Shown here in pieces: positions 10,700 to 22,178 of a DNA stretch of 64,000 nt. Origin of the DNA: Linyphia triangularis (Eukaryota; Arthropoda; Arachnida; Araneae; Linyphiidae). The position numbers and the translations under genes were made by a program. The notes under the pieces are model-generated. The model had not been told where the DNA came from. It did not search any database and saw nothing but the letters and a program-made list of their open reading frames with translations. Location: positions 248,001 through 312,000 of the forward strand of contig OZ021722.1 in assembly GCA_963978545.1 (NCBI GenBank), read 5' to 3'. Numbering within the stretch: the first letter of the stretch is position 1; every line of letters starts with the position of its first letter.

Positions 10700-10995
10700 T
10701 TGTATACATAGGGTAATCAGTGAATAACATTCGGTCAAAATTAATCAATTTTGTTTTGCATTTCTCCACGTTTTGGAACATCCTGGTTACAAAAATAGTT
10801 CTTAGAAAAAAATGTGTGTCTGTAGTCAGCATATGTAGTCAGCATAACATCGCTCGGGAGTTATGATGACCAGGTACACAGACATTTTTTCTAGAACACA
10901 TTTTGTAAAATCAAGGTGTTCCAAATCATGGTGAAATAAAAAATAAAAAAAAAGATTAAAACAATACTTTCAAAATCTTTTGTTAACAAATGGGT
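10700..10995. repeat. Hairpin repeat (inverted pair)
   Basis: The left half (10700-10840: TATACATAGGGTAATC, CTCCACGTTTTGGAACATCC, AATGTGTGTCTGTA) is the inverted complement of the right half (10845-10995: ACAGACATTTTTTCTAG, GTGTTCCAAATCATGGTG, AAATGGGTAATTG). The same end sequence closes the larger repeats at 11320-11990 and 49230-49960, so this is a terminally derived, hairpin-forming short relative of that family. Confidence 0.6.
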
Positions 10996-11319
10996 AATTG
11001 AAAGAAAAAATCATCAGACAATTATTTAAATTATAAAATTATAAACCGTAACGTAAACCGTAACAAACCTTTTTGTTCCATTCTAATAACACAAGGGATT
11101 AAATACTTTTGACCTCTGATTTTTTTCAAATAGGAACTTTAAGGTTTTGTTCTTAAAGTCCAGGGTAAAGTAACATTGGGACCAAAAGCAACAAAGAATA
11201 CTTGAAATATTCAGAAAAAAAGCAAGTGCAAAGTAATTTTTGCAACTACTGACACGTCAAAATAATGATTGAAGACCTACTCAATAATTTCAATATAGAC
11301 CTCTATAGCGTTTTTTCTG

Positions 11320-11990
11320 TTAGTAAAATTAGGAACATCACACAACTTTCAATTATACTGTAATGGATTGGTATTATTTACCGTTTTCCTCATTCGTTTA
11401 ATAAAAATTGCTAGTTTAGCGATATTTTAGAGATCATTCTTATATGGGAATTTAAAAAAAAGCCTGCCAAAATGGTGATTTTGACGATTTACTTTTCGAC
11501 AATCTTTACCTTTCTTGTAAGTGAAACATCGGAGAAGAAAAAACGTAGTGAGCGATGCTCAAGTAAAGAGTTCTTTGTTGATGACATTCGTTTTTCACCT
11601 TTTTACGCTTTTATGGCATTTTTACGGAAGTTTCGGTAGTGGTGATGTTTAGAACACCTTAAGAGGCATAACCACAGTGATTTTTATCGAAATCATTACA
11701 GCGAGTCGTGAAAAACATGATTATTTCAATGACAAAGTTATGCCTTATACACATGCTCAATTTTGACAAAAACCTTAATAGTAGACAATAATTCCTTATT
11801 CACCAAATTTGGACATCATCAGTAAATTCGTTAGGGAGCTATGCCGACGGATATAAATTTTTTGTTGACCACTTTTTTGAAGTCAGGATATTCCAAAACG
11901 TGGAGAAATACAAGAAAATCGATTATTTACCGAAAAGAATACTTTCTTTACTCTATGTAAACATATGGATGATTGAAATTAAAAATATCA
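11320..11990 (+). repeat. Dispersed repeat, copy 1 (second at 49230)
   Basis: From GGAACATCACACAACTTTCA to CCAAAACGTGGAGAAAT and the trailing ATATGGATGATTGAAA, it matches 49230-49960 in the same orientation across its length. Shared inner blocks include ACGCTTTTATGGCAT and AACCTTAATAGTAG. No coding frame survives. It is a non-coding or fully decayed transposon family; target duplications were not resolved. Confidence 0.6.
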
Positions 11991-12049
11991 GATCTTTGCA
12001 TAGCTTCCCCTCAGCATATATCGTGAATTATTGAAAAATTCTTTTGCAG

Positions 12050-12123
12050 GTGGGACCGAAGAAGTGCCGTTAGAGCTGTTGAGTCCTTTGGTGAAGCATT
12101 TTATGAAGGAAGTGAAAAACGAA
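12050..12123 (+). CDS. Gene A (SLC5), cytosolic tail exon
   Basis: 74 nt between CTTTTGCAG and a GTAGGT donor. With the G carried over from 10665 it reads GGTEEVPLELLSPLVKHFMK then EVKNE. The LLSPL stretch right after the last membrane helix is typical of SLC5A5/6/8-type tails (xPxLLSPLxxxF). The exon ends in phase 0, which fits the next acceptor at 14082 without a frame break. It is the start of the cytosolic C-terminal tail. Confidence 0.78.
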
Positions 12124-12479
12124 GTAGGTAACATATTCTTGAGACTAAAATCCTATAATTCGATTTGATCCCCAATTAAAACGAAACCATAAATTGGTTT
12201 TGAACTGCATCAAGGTGTATTGAAATATCGCAAAAATAGGTCGTGTTTTTTTGCTTTAAAATAATCTCTAGAAGGAATTTTAACAAGATAATTATATAGT
12301 CTGAAAGCTTACGATATTTTATTAATTGGAAGTACTATATTGTTCAGAAGAAGTTGTTCAGAAGAATCATGTTTTGGACAAGTGAAACTTTATTTAAACA
12401 GTGATAGTTGAAGTTTGAAATAATCTTTTTGAAAAATGATCCTCCCCTGAAGGGAAATCTGTATTAACTATTATATTTG

Positions 12480-12760
12480 TTGAACCATAATAAAACTGAT
12501 TGGAAAAGAAAATGAATTTTGCTAGATTTTCAAATGCAAAAGTTTTTCGAAAAATTGCTACTTTTTTCTACTTTCAATGTTAAAAAAATTATATTACAAA
12601 ACTATAGATTCTAGAAACTATAGATGAAGGTTCTTAACATTAAAAATGATATTGCAAACAATTTCCAACCATAATTTCTTTTCGTGGCTCAATAAAACTC
12701 GAGCGATCACTGTTAAAAAATATGCTAATTAATGAGTTAAATATTAATTAGTAAATTTAT
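12480..12760. repeat. AT-rich dispersed repeat, inverted relative to 30370-30650
   Basis: The segment with TGCTAATTAATGAGTTAAA and the preceding GATCACTGTTAAA matches the reverse complement of about 30380-30450, and weaker similarity continues through poly-T/poly-A blocks. Non-coding. The low complexity of parts of it limits confidence. Confidence 0.4.
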
Positions 12761-13319
12761 TTTTTAATAAAATAGAAATTGTTTTTCATGTTGACATCAT
12801 TATTAAGTATGTACTTAAAGTGCACAAAAGATCCGATTTTTAAAATAACAATATAAAAAAAAAAATTCAAGCATGTCGATACACCTCAATTCATGTTTGG
12901 TGGACTAGATCTCATTTCCAATAAATGGTAAGCAAAGCTAAAGTGAATCTAAGTAAGCAAAGTTAAAGTGATCTTCTAAAGACATCCAAATACAGTTGAA
13001 GCGCATTCGAAAACTTCACTGTACTTTTACTATAAGCAACTCAGCTGTATTTTGATCTCTCATATCTACGCATTATAGTATACTGGAGAGCTGAATTCTT
13101 TTTACGGGTAGCTGTTAGCCGCTTTAGTTCTAAGTTTCCAATGATATTGGCCAATGATTGGAAAACGACATATTTTGAAACTCACTCACTGATCATCAAA
13201 ATATTAAGATACTTCTAGTAGTGCTAGAATTATGAAATTCGGTATGCTTGTAAGGTATACAGAGGAAAAAATATAAATATCGAGATTTCCCCCTCCAAAT
13301 CCCCTGAAGGGAACAATGT

Positions 13320-13595
13320 TTGACAAATATTTCTATTGGGTCTTTAGCTTCTTTAAATTATATTACTTCGAATACCAGTAGCCCTTCATGTAATAGCGTG
13401 AAAAGTATTGAGATAGAAAGTAGAGACCAGTTTAATGTTGTTGCGGGCAATGAAATTTTCTTATCAAAGGCCCCTTTCATAGGCCTACATACTAAAATGC
13501 TTGTACTCGCCGCAGTATCAAAACAGCCAACAAGTAATGTCACACAAACATTTTTGGATATTGAGGCCTATGAAGGAAAATTTGGACTTTACTAA
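13320..13595 (+). other. Unassigned 91-codon open stretch in gene A intron
   Basis: The frame has a better amino-acid mix than most AT-rich open frames nearby (ESRDQFNVVAGNEIFLSKAP, then PFIGLHTKMLVLAAV). No ATG opens it, since the first codon is TTG. I do not recognise it. It has no acceptor that would fit the phase 0 junction between gene A exons 12123 and 14083. It may be a piece of a decayed element protein or chance. Confidence 0.2.
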
Positions 13596-13730
13596 TTTTC
13601 ATTTAATTTACAACAACTTTAAACTCCATTTTAGATCTCAATACTATTACATGAAGAATGTGTCGCTTTTACATGTTTTGTTGGGATTCTGTTTAAGAGG
13701 AAATCCTTGACAGCAAGTAAAAACTCGACA

Positions 13731-13920
13731 ATAGTGTCCAATATATTTTATAAATGAAATCGTCAATGCCTATGCAGTGACGCCACCTGTCTTTTTTCTT
13801 TTCATTTTTAATAGATAGACATTAAATGAAAACAATTTATGTCATTTCACACAATGTTTTCCACAAAGTGGACTAGAAGATTGTAAAATGTATAGGGAAT
13901 GAAGGACTTCCACTTACACA
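13731..13920. repeat. MITE of the CATTCCCTATACTCG family, partial
   Basis: It shares TAGACATTAAATGAAAACAA, TTTATGTCATTTCA and the terminal TGTATAGGGAATGA with copies at 21173, 45003 and 60785. The left terminus is missing and the centre is shortened. Confidence 0.5.
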
Positions 13921-14082
13921 CATTTACGATAGAATTCTTTTGTTATTTTCAAAATGGTTTAAATATTCTTATTTGCAATTTTATTTAACTAAAGTAGCCG
14001 ATCGTCAAAGTTATTGTAGAATACTTTTGCGTTAAAAAGATTAATTATTTCACTAAATAAAATTCCCTAAATATCTTTTTAG

Positions 14083-14424
14083 GATAAATTGGAGCTTAAA
14101 AAAAGAACGGATTTGTCTATTATCAATGACTTCTCTGATGTAAACGTGAAGACAAAAGGATGGGATCCATATGCAAAAGAAGCCCACTCACGAAATGGTG
14201 ATCTAGATGCAAAAGAAGCCCATACACGAAATGATGATTCAGTTGCAAAAGAAGCCCATACACGAAATGATGATTCAGTTGCAAAAGAAGCCCATACACG
14301 AAATGGAGATCCAGATACTAAAGAAGCCCATACACGAAATGGAGATCCAGATACTAAAGAAGCCCATACACAAAAATATGACGCACAAGTAGAAAATGAC
14401 TTAACTGAAAATGAGCGACTTTAG
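14083..14424 (+). CDS. Gene A (SLC5), terminal exon with 12-residue repeats
   Basis: The acceptor TCTTTTTAG is at 14074-14082, and the frame is open from GAT (phase 0) to TAG at 14422-14424. The 113 residues are hydrophilic: 30 residues of non-repeated sequence (KKRTDLSIINDFSD), six 12-residue units of the AKEAHTRNDDSV type, and an acidic end (VENDLTENERL). This is the predicted cytosolic C-terminus of the transporter. I know of no such repeat in vertebrate SLC5 tails. Phase agreement with exon 12050-12123 supports it as the true last exon. No AATAAA is seen in the next 200 bp, so the 3' UTR end is not placed. Confidence 0.7.
   Translation, partial: DKLELKKRTDLSIINDFSDVNVKTKGWDPYAKEAHSRNGDLDAKEAHTRNDDSVAKEAHTRNDDSVAKEAHTRNGDPDTKEAHTRNGDPDTKEAHTQKYDAQVENDLTENERL
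14173..14388 (+). repeat. Coding tandem repeat, 6 x 36 bp
   Basis: Six head-to-tail 36-bp units in frame with gene A. Units 2-3 and units 4-5 are nearly identical at DNA level (differing by no more than a few bases), so the array expanded recently by local duplication. The consensus unit is A/T-K-E-A-H-T-R-N-x-D-x-x. Confidence 0.9.
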
Positions 14425-14642
14425 AGAACGACTCTTATGATAAGCAAATTCAACATTTCTAAAGCGTGTGTTGTAATCACAGATTAATCTTTTCAAAGTA
14501 TCAAAATGTATTATTTACCATTTATGTCCGCCTAGAGATTCGCGAATTTTCTTTTGTTATCGACATTCATAAGTATATTTTGCTATCCAATTTTTGAGTT
14601 TATAACTTTCGTCATACAAATTGAACAAACTTGTCTAAAATC

Positions 14643-17600
14643 TTTTAAAGCAGCGGTTCCCAACCTTTTTAGTTGTGCGGACCACATATTTAGTAAAAAA
14701 AAAAAATTGAGGCCCACTACTAAATACAATATGTGCGTGCTTCAGTAATTAGTAAAACAAAGGTAGATTAAAAAATAATTTTTTATAAAAAAATGAAACT
14801 TTATTGTTTTCACTTTGCTGTTCAGAGAATAGAGATATTTTGCCTTGAAAAAGGTTATGTTTGTCTGATTTTTTAATATGTTATAAGGGCTGGTCTCGTG
14901 GTTTATAAACCAAGTTTTCGGCCACTTAACCCTTGTGCGTTATCCATGGTGCATCAAAAACTGAGATATTTTTCAGTTTATACGTTATAACTCTTTGTCA
15001 ATGCATCTTAGAAACAAACATTATTTTCAAAATTTGTAGAATATTAAATTTGCTACAACTTTTGTATACAAAGTTTTTTTATAGACCAATTATCTAGGTA
15101 TGTCGAATCAAAGTTAAAACTTTTTCGTAAAAATTTTACTTTTTTAAGATTTGTGTCAAGTTTTTTTTATTATATCTCCATAATGGTACGTCTTAGAACA
15201 ATAACTTTTCTACAAGTTTTATGTATTAACTTATTTTCTAGGAGTAATAACAAAAGAGCTACTCCGCTTTGTGTACTTTCCTCGGTGCACAAAAAACAAA
15301 AACGTTTGCCAGTTTATAGATTATAACTCTTTCACAATGCATTTAAAAAACAAATATTAAATTTAAAAAATGTAGAATATTAAATTTAAAAAATGTAGAA
15401 TATTAAATTTTCTATAATTCAATGAATGCAATTGGTTTTTGTAAAGCTATTATGTAAAGAGTTACGTAGCATCAAAGTAAAAACTTTTTCGTAAAAATGC
15501 TGCTTTTTTAAGTTTTTTGCCGAGTTTTTTAAATATACCTTCATAACAGAAAGTCGTAGAGAAAAATGTACTACACAAAAGTTGTAGAACTATAAATTTG
15601 TAATAAGTTTTATACATAAAGTTACTTTCTAGGACTAATAACTAAGGAAGTACTCTTTTTTTAAGGTTTACGAGATGATAACTTATAATATTTTACGTAT
15701 AGGTAGGGGTATAAAATAGTTTCTTACTGCATAGTCTGACAATTTCAATAAAAAAATATCGATATAATACTAATAATAATGTAAAATAAAAAGTGAAAAT
15801 ATATTGAATAATGTATATATCTATATATAATTACGGTAATATCAATTTACCATTTTTGCCATGGTGCATTAAAAACCTTCTGAATTCTGATATTTTTTTC
15901 AGTATACCGATCATATTCTTTTTCCAATGCATTTTATAGGGAAAAAAATTATATTTTAAGATGTAGATTATTAAATTTTCTACAACTTGTGCATGTGTAA
16001 AGTTTGTTTTTTATGTCTACTGCTTAAAAAACAAATTGTATGAAAAGCATCAAAGCAAAAACTCTTTCGTAAAAATACCATGTTAAGATTTTTGTCGAGA
16101 TTTTAGATGACATCCATAAAAGTATACCACAAAAATGTATTGGAAAAAAAAATTGTACAAAGTTATTTTATAGGACTAATAACAAAAAAGCTACTGTTAA
16201 AATTTAATATTAAAAACAGTTTCGTATTGCAAAGCCTGACAACTTTGATAAAAAATAAAACAATATGGGTATTAAAATAATAGTATTATAAAACAAAAAG
16301 TAGAAATATTATAAAAATGTATATTTCTATATATAACAATAGTAATAAAACTTACCTACATTTAGTTTCATTTAGCCACGAAGGCTCAGTTAGTTGGAAA
16401 ATTGCTTATAACGCAAAGCATTTAAAGTTGTTGCCCTGTCACCACCATAGAGAGCAACAAGAATGCTTAAAACACTGGGAGTATGATCTAGGAAGATCTT
16501 TGCAAATTCATGTAATATTGGATACGAGCCATCATTACAACACACTAAGTAACTACACTGAGTGGTTTATATTCTGTCGGGATGGTTAGTGGTGGGGAGG
16601 GGTGAGAAAGAAAGCAATATAAACTTTTTTTTCGGTTCTTCAAAACTTCTTCCCCGAATTCGGCAGTGTCAAATATCAATCAACAGTATATGGTGTTTTC
16701 GCGGAAACTAAGCCCTTAAAAGAATTCCTTTACAAGTCACTTATGCCACACGCCTTGAGATTTTTCTATTCTATCTCAAAAGATCTGTACCCCACTTGGT
16801 TTAGAATCAGCCACTTGAATGCCAGCAATTTCTCATTTTATTTCAGAATGCAGAAATTTTTGGTGCACCAGGACAAATGGTAAATTTTATATTACTATTA
16901 ATATCTATAGATATATACATTATTTAATATATTTCCACTTTTTATTTTACACTATTTTTAGTATTATATTTTTTTTATTAAAATTGTCAAACTATGCCGT
17001 AAGAAGCTATTTTTATACCCCTACCTATACCCTATAAAATATTATAGGTTATCATCTCGTAAAGCTTCAAAAAAGAGTACCTCCTTAGTTATTAGTCCTA
17101 GATAGTAACTTTATGGATAAAACTTATAGAAAATTTATAGTTCTACAACTTTTGTACAATATATTTTTCTCTACAACTTACTGTTATGAAGATATAATTG
17201 AAAAACTCAGAAAAACTTTAAAAAGCAGCAATTTTACGAAAAAGTTTTTACTTTGATGCTACGTAACTCTTTACATAATAACTTTACAAAAACTAATTGT
17301 TACAAAAGTTATAGAAAATTTTATACTCTACAACTTTTAAAGTTAACATTTGTTTTTTAAATGCATTACAAAAGAGTTATGATCTATAAACTGAAAAATG
17401 TTTTTTTTTTTGCTGCACCATGGAAAATACACAAAGCAGAGTAGCTCCTTTGTTATTAGTTCTAGAAAATAAGTTAATCTATAAAACTTGTAGGAAATTT
17501 ACTGTTCTAAAATTTTTTTTTTATTCCCCAAATTTTTCTCTAAGACGTACCATTATGGAGATATAATCAAAAAACTTGACACAAATCTTTAAAAAATGGC

Positions 17601-18172
17601 ATTTTTACGAAAGTTTTGACTTTGATGCGACATAACTATTTACATAATAGGTCTACAAAACAAACTTTGCTCGCAAAAATTGTAGCAAATTCATTATTCT
17701 ACAAATTTTGAATATAATGTTTGTTTCTAAGATGCATTGACAAAGAAGAGTTATGACGTATAAACTGAAAAACGGCTCAGTTTTTGGTGCACTACGGAGA
17801 ACGCACAAGGGTTAGGAGGTCAAAAACTTGGTTTATAAACCACGGGACCGACCTTTAAAACATATTAAAAAATCAGAACTACATAACTTTTTGCAAGGTA
17901 AGACCCCTTTTTCAGTCTTTATTACAACATAAGAAAGCTAAAAAACAAGTGGTCAAAGTTTAAAAAAATTGTATTTGTGATAGTGTTTGATCCTTATGAG
18001 AGAGTCAATATCTGGATTAAAAGTGTCTTTATGAATTACTCACTCGTTACACCCTCGAAATCGAATAATTCGACAATAGAATGACTCGATTGTACCCTCC
18101 TGTAAATTTATATTTTTTTGAACAGCGGCTTTATAGTACTCGGCCCATGGGTTGGGAACCGCTGTTTTAAAG
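14643..18172. mobile_element. Foldback hAT-type element with 8-bp duplication
   Basis: CAGCGGTTCCCAACC at 14651 and its inverted complement ending at 18164 are hAT-type termini. They are flanked by TTTTAAAG at 14643-14650 and 18165-18172, the 8-bp duplication expected for hAT. The interior is a giant imperfect inverted repeat: 14865-16200 pairs with the complement of about 16890-17880 (for example GTGGTTTATAAACC in both). Each arm is built from about 360-bp tandem units, with AAAACTTTTTCGTAAAAAT recurring near 15115, 15480 and 16060. The central 16310-16840 is not mirrored and carries an unrecognised 90-codon frame. No hAT transposase is visible, so it is non-autonomous. It starts 226 bp after the gene A stop codon. 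Confidence 0.8.
16317..16589 (+). other. Open frame in the unpaired centre of the foldback element
   Basis: Ninety codons beginning MYISIYNNSNKTYLHLVSF and including LPCHHHREQQECLKHWEYDL. It is the only non-mirrored, less AT-skewed part of the 14643-18172 element. I do not recognise it. It might be captured sequence or the remnant of a transposase. No coding claim is made beyond openness and composition. Confidence 0.25.
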
Positions 18173-21172
18173 AACAATTTTCAGATTATTAATTTCTAGT
18201 TTATAAAAATTCTATTTAAAATGACGCCTCTTTTGTAATTATATCTTATTTTTAAATATTTTTAATAGTTTTTTCAAGTAAACAAAATGTAGGTATTTAA
18301 AGCATGTTTTTTTTTTTTTAACTTAAATGCCGAATTTCTCAAATTGCCCTTTTTCATGCATATAGCTTATAATGTATTTGGCATAAATGTTTGGAATTTT
18401 TTCTAATATATTTAAGTACTTTAATACGAGTAATAAATTGTAAGTAGCGTACTTTAAAAAAATAATCAGTGCAAAATTGTAACAATTTTTTAAAACATAT
18501 TTGTGGAAAATTATTTAATCTTCAAAAAAAAATAAAAATAAAAAAAATAATAATAATAATAATTATTAAATGAGATGCCCCCAAAATTGTTGAATTTAAA
18601 ATATCTTAAAAACATAGAAGAGAAGGAAAATATTTGATTTTTTTTCTAATCCATTCGTGTACCAAATGTGGTCATTAGATAAACTTCATTTGGTAATGGG
18701 TATTTTCACTCAATGCCTCATATTTCTTGATTGAAATTTCTAAATCATGAACATTTGGATGGATCGAATTATTTTATTTGAACAAATTTTCCATATCAGA
18801 AAAGGCTGATCCGTTCTAAAGTTTTCTTTTAAAAACTTTTGAAGACGTAGTGGGTCATACCACAAAGAGCAAGCAAAAAGCGGCAAGGAGACATTTTAGA
18901 ATTGAATCAAGGAAAAGGGTAATGCATTTTAATACGAAATCCTTTTACCGCGCATGAAATCTGATATTTATTAATGAAACTTGCAAACTAGTGTAGCACG
19001 ACATTTCATTCCACTATCAGTGTCCTAAAATGGAAGCTTTTTCTTTTCAGATAGGAAAAACTGTCTTGACCAACAAACTCTGTGAAAATTAACAAAAAAA
19101 AAAAAAAAATGGATATCTAGAGTGGGATATTTAAGAATAATATAACCCATAAAAACAGAGTTTTTAAAAAATCCTTTATATGCATTGTCAATTTTTATAT
19201 TCATTAACACAGCGCCGATATCACAGACATTTCTAATAGCAAAATGTGCGACAAAACTACATTTCAAAATTTATTTATTGAAAATGAACATGAATCTCGC
19301 ATCCAAATGTCATTTCTTTATTCTGATTAAAGTAATTTTATTATCTATTAATTAAACAAATATTAGTATCAGGAGAGAGTTTTAACAATGGTCTGTTAAA
19401 TACTTTTTTAACGCGCGATTGGTTGGTTTATCAGCATTCTATATAAGCAACCTTTTAGTGACAGTAAAACCCCCAAAATTTGATAGAATGCATTGTCATC
19501 GACATTCAACCTATCTGCCAAGTTTCAGCCCGATTGGAGGACGACAAGGGAGTTGAGCTTCCTCAGATTTGCCTCCCATCGACAAACATAATCGAAGTAA
19601 ATATAAAAGTATTTAATTATCTAATTGTGATTTTTTTTTTTTTCATTCTATATTCTGTGCTTTTGAGGATTTAGGCAGTTTCAGATTCGAAAATTTATGT
19701 AAATAGATGAACATTTTTTTAATTTTTTTTTATTATTTTAATCTGTCTGTGTTATATAGCACGACATTTCATTCCACTATTAGTGTCCTAAAAGGGAAGC
19801 TTTTTCTTTTTAGAGTATTTTAGAATATTATTTAAAGAAAATGAGTGATACTTTCAACCCACATAAGTCTATTTTAAAACACGGAGATTTCATGACAGTA
19901 TAATTTTTTTTTATGTATAATGTTGTGAAAGTTATGTTATTATGTTTCCGAGATGACAGGAATGTATAATCCCTTCTACCTCCACTTACTTCAATTAAAG
20001 GAATTGATACCCCCTCTTTTTAATTCTACTTACGTTGAGCTTATTCAGACTTGGAAATAATCATAGTTAAAGAGTTGATTTTATAAGGAATTTTTCTTGT
20101 TAAATTGTTCGAGTTGTTACTATACTTAACAATTTCAACGGAAGCCTTAGGCGTCTTTTAACTTCTAGTAAGTGATACAGGCTAATGATTTTGTAGTATT
20201 TGTTTTGGACCATAAAGCCAACACGGATCGTGACGTCATATGGAAATTTGATATAAGTGTCAATCGACTTCAAAATTGTGATGATGCTCTAAAAAAGTTG
20301 AAAAACGTCTTGCAGTAATGAAAATTGACTTTCCTCAAGAATCAATAAAAATGTCAAGTGTCAAGGTAAAAACATCGGTACACATAAAAAAATAGTGGGT
20401 TGATGGTGATGGTTGGATCCAATTCACTTCTATAATCGGGTAGGAAAGCCTTGTAAAATGATAGTATATTCTCTTATTTCTAATTAAGGTCTTCTGATTG
20501 AAACCGAAGATTTTTCTTTTAATTCTCGTCCACCCAATGATCTGGCTTCATTTACCAGTTGCTTATCGATATCTATGGGGAAACGATGAATCAATTTTAT
20601 TTTTTCCGTTAATATTCAATATTTAAAATCTCGTGTTAAATATTTAATTGGGTGGGTCGAATAAGTAATCGAGGGTCGTAATAAGTGGGTCATGCCTTAA
20701 GTAATATTTCGCAAATCAATCGGTTAATATCTCCGTAAGGTTACAAACAGAAATCGAAAAAAAAAACATGCTTTTTATGATTTATTTTTAAACTATTAAG
20801 ACATTAATGATACAATTTCTAATAGAATACATGTATCAAAATGCTAGTAATGTCCCTGAAAATTTCATTATGGTGAAATAGTTTTTTTATTGCTGCAAAC
20901 GGGACAAAGTTTTAAGAAAATTTTGATGTTTCACTTTTTTTCCAATTGTTATAGTTTTTATAATAAATCTAGATTTTTGATAACTATTTTTAATAGACTG
21001 CGAAAGTCACTTTTTGTTAATTTCGAGCATATTGTTTATCACGATTGCTGTAATTCTACAGAAAAGTGTCAACGATATAATCGCTTGCAGCTGCACGTAA
21101 TGTACTCTGAAAATGCATAAGTGATTTTTCTAATTGATTGAACACAAAAGTAAAGTGATGCAAAAGTAAAGA
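18173..21172. other. Intergenic AT-rich stretch with small repeats
   Basis: No gene was recognised. A 60-65 bp segment (TAGCACGACATTTCATTCCA ... GAAGCTTTTTCTTTT) occurs twice in direct orientation, at about 18993 and 19758. Sequence 19440-19590 is a single monomer of the unit tandemly arrayed at 63040-63720 (TGCCAAGTTTCAGCCCGATT). A 76-codon frame at 20890-21120 starts inside a poly-T tract and has no recognisable domain. Confidence 0.5.
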
Positions 21173-21485
21173 CTTATTCATTCCCTATTCTCGCTATGTT
21201 ACAGTGCATTTAGATACTATTTTCTATAACCACCTTGACATCTAAATGACCATCAATTGTTTTCCTTTAATTTCTATCTATTATAAATGAAAAAAGCAGG
21301 TGGATCTTATGCATTGAATTTCAACTATGAAATAAAATCCATTAGACGCAATTTTCAAGTTTTTAATTGATGTCGTTTCATTAGGTGACAATTTTCGAAC
21401 CAAATGTCAAGGTTTTGTACAAATTAGTTTATAAATGCACTGGGATATAAAATTTTAATATAGAGAGTATAGGGAATACTCCTTA
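21173..21485. repeat. MITE of the CATTCCCTATACTCG family, complete copy
   Basis: Terminal inverted repeats: CATTCCCTATTCTCGCTATG on the left and TAGAGAGTATAGGGAATAC on the right (complement). Interior landmarks ACCACCTTGACAT, a TCATTTAAT-like A/T block and GGTTTTGTACAAA are shared with 28620, 45003, 48505 and 60785. Non-coding, about 310 bp. Confidence 0.7.
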
Positions 21486-21619
21486 CTAGGACTTTCTCTT
21501 CAACTCCAAATATGAGAAAGAGCCTTGCAACAACTCCAATGTTAAGTAATAGATATGGTTTATCTAACAGGGCTTCTCAGCAGTTCTTTAGGACGTATCA
21601 AGATAAGGTTAAAATCCGA

Positions 21620-22004
21620 AGAGAAAAACAAAATGATGATAGGGATCTGATGATAGGCCCTAAAAAGGTCTATCTTCGAAAAAAAAAACTTTTGCCTGCC
21701 AAACCAAAAGAAAAATCCTGAATGTGTGGGAGCGGGTACCTATCTGGAACTGTCTGAGCATTCAAACGGCGATAGTGGCCACAAATTCTGTAGTCACCAT
21801 TTTTCTTTAACACCAGATGAATGAGACTAGCGTATGGACTTTTAAATGGTCTTATTATTCCACGCTGCAATAAAACCTCAAATTCCCTCTTTACAGCTTT
21901 AAGTTTCTCGGGAGACAAACGATTAGCTTTTGAGAACACATGAGGCCCTTGTGTTTCTGCAATGCGTAACAGTAGGTGATTTCACCTCTGTACTTAAATT
22001 TGGA
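21620..22004 (-). pseudogene. Ty3/Gypsy copy 1, reverse transcriptase fragment
   Basis: The - strand reads [33 protein letters not shown], then [20 protein letters not shown], and after a poly-T frameshift [12 protein letters not shown]. This is the N-terminal half of a Gypsy reverse transcriptase. Similarity stops near 21620, before the catalytic YxDD motif, so the 3' part including integrase is absent. It is continuous with the gag/protease part at 25765-27044 once the MITE inserted at TTAA 22005-22008 is ignored. Confidence 0.8.
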
Positions 22005-22178
22005 TTAACCTTTAACTGCTGTAAGCGGTCTGACAGACCGCAAGTCATTTTTTGTGGAATGTTTCCACCCCCTAAAATATCTCATCTTTGACTTTTATAT
22101 AAATTTTTCTGATACTATGTTTCTTAAACTTTAAATTGATGTTTACTAATTTATTTGACGGAATATAGACCATGTGTT

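Noticed and set aside
12050..14424. Gene A tail reading through the intron at 12124
   Set aside because: The GTAGGT donor plus phase 0 agreement with the acceptor at 14082 explains the frame better than read-through.
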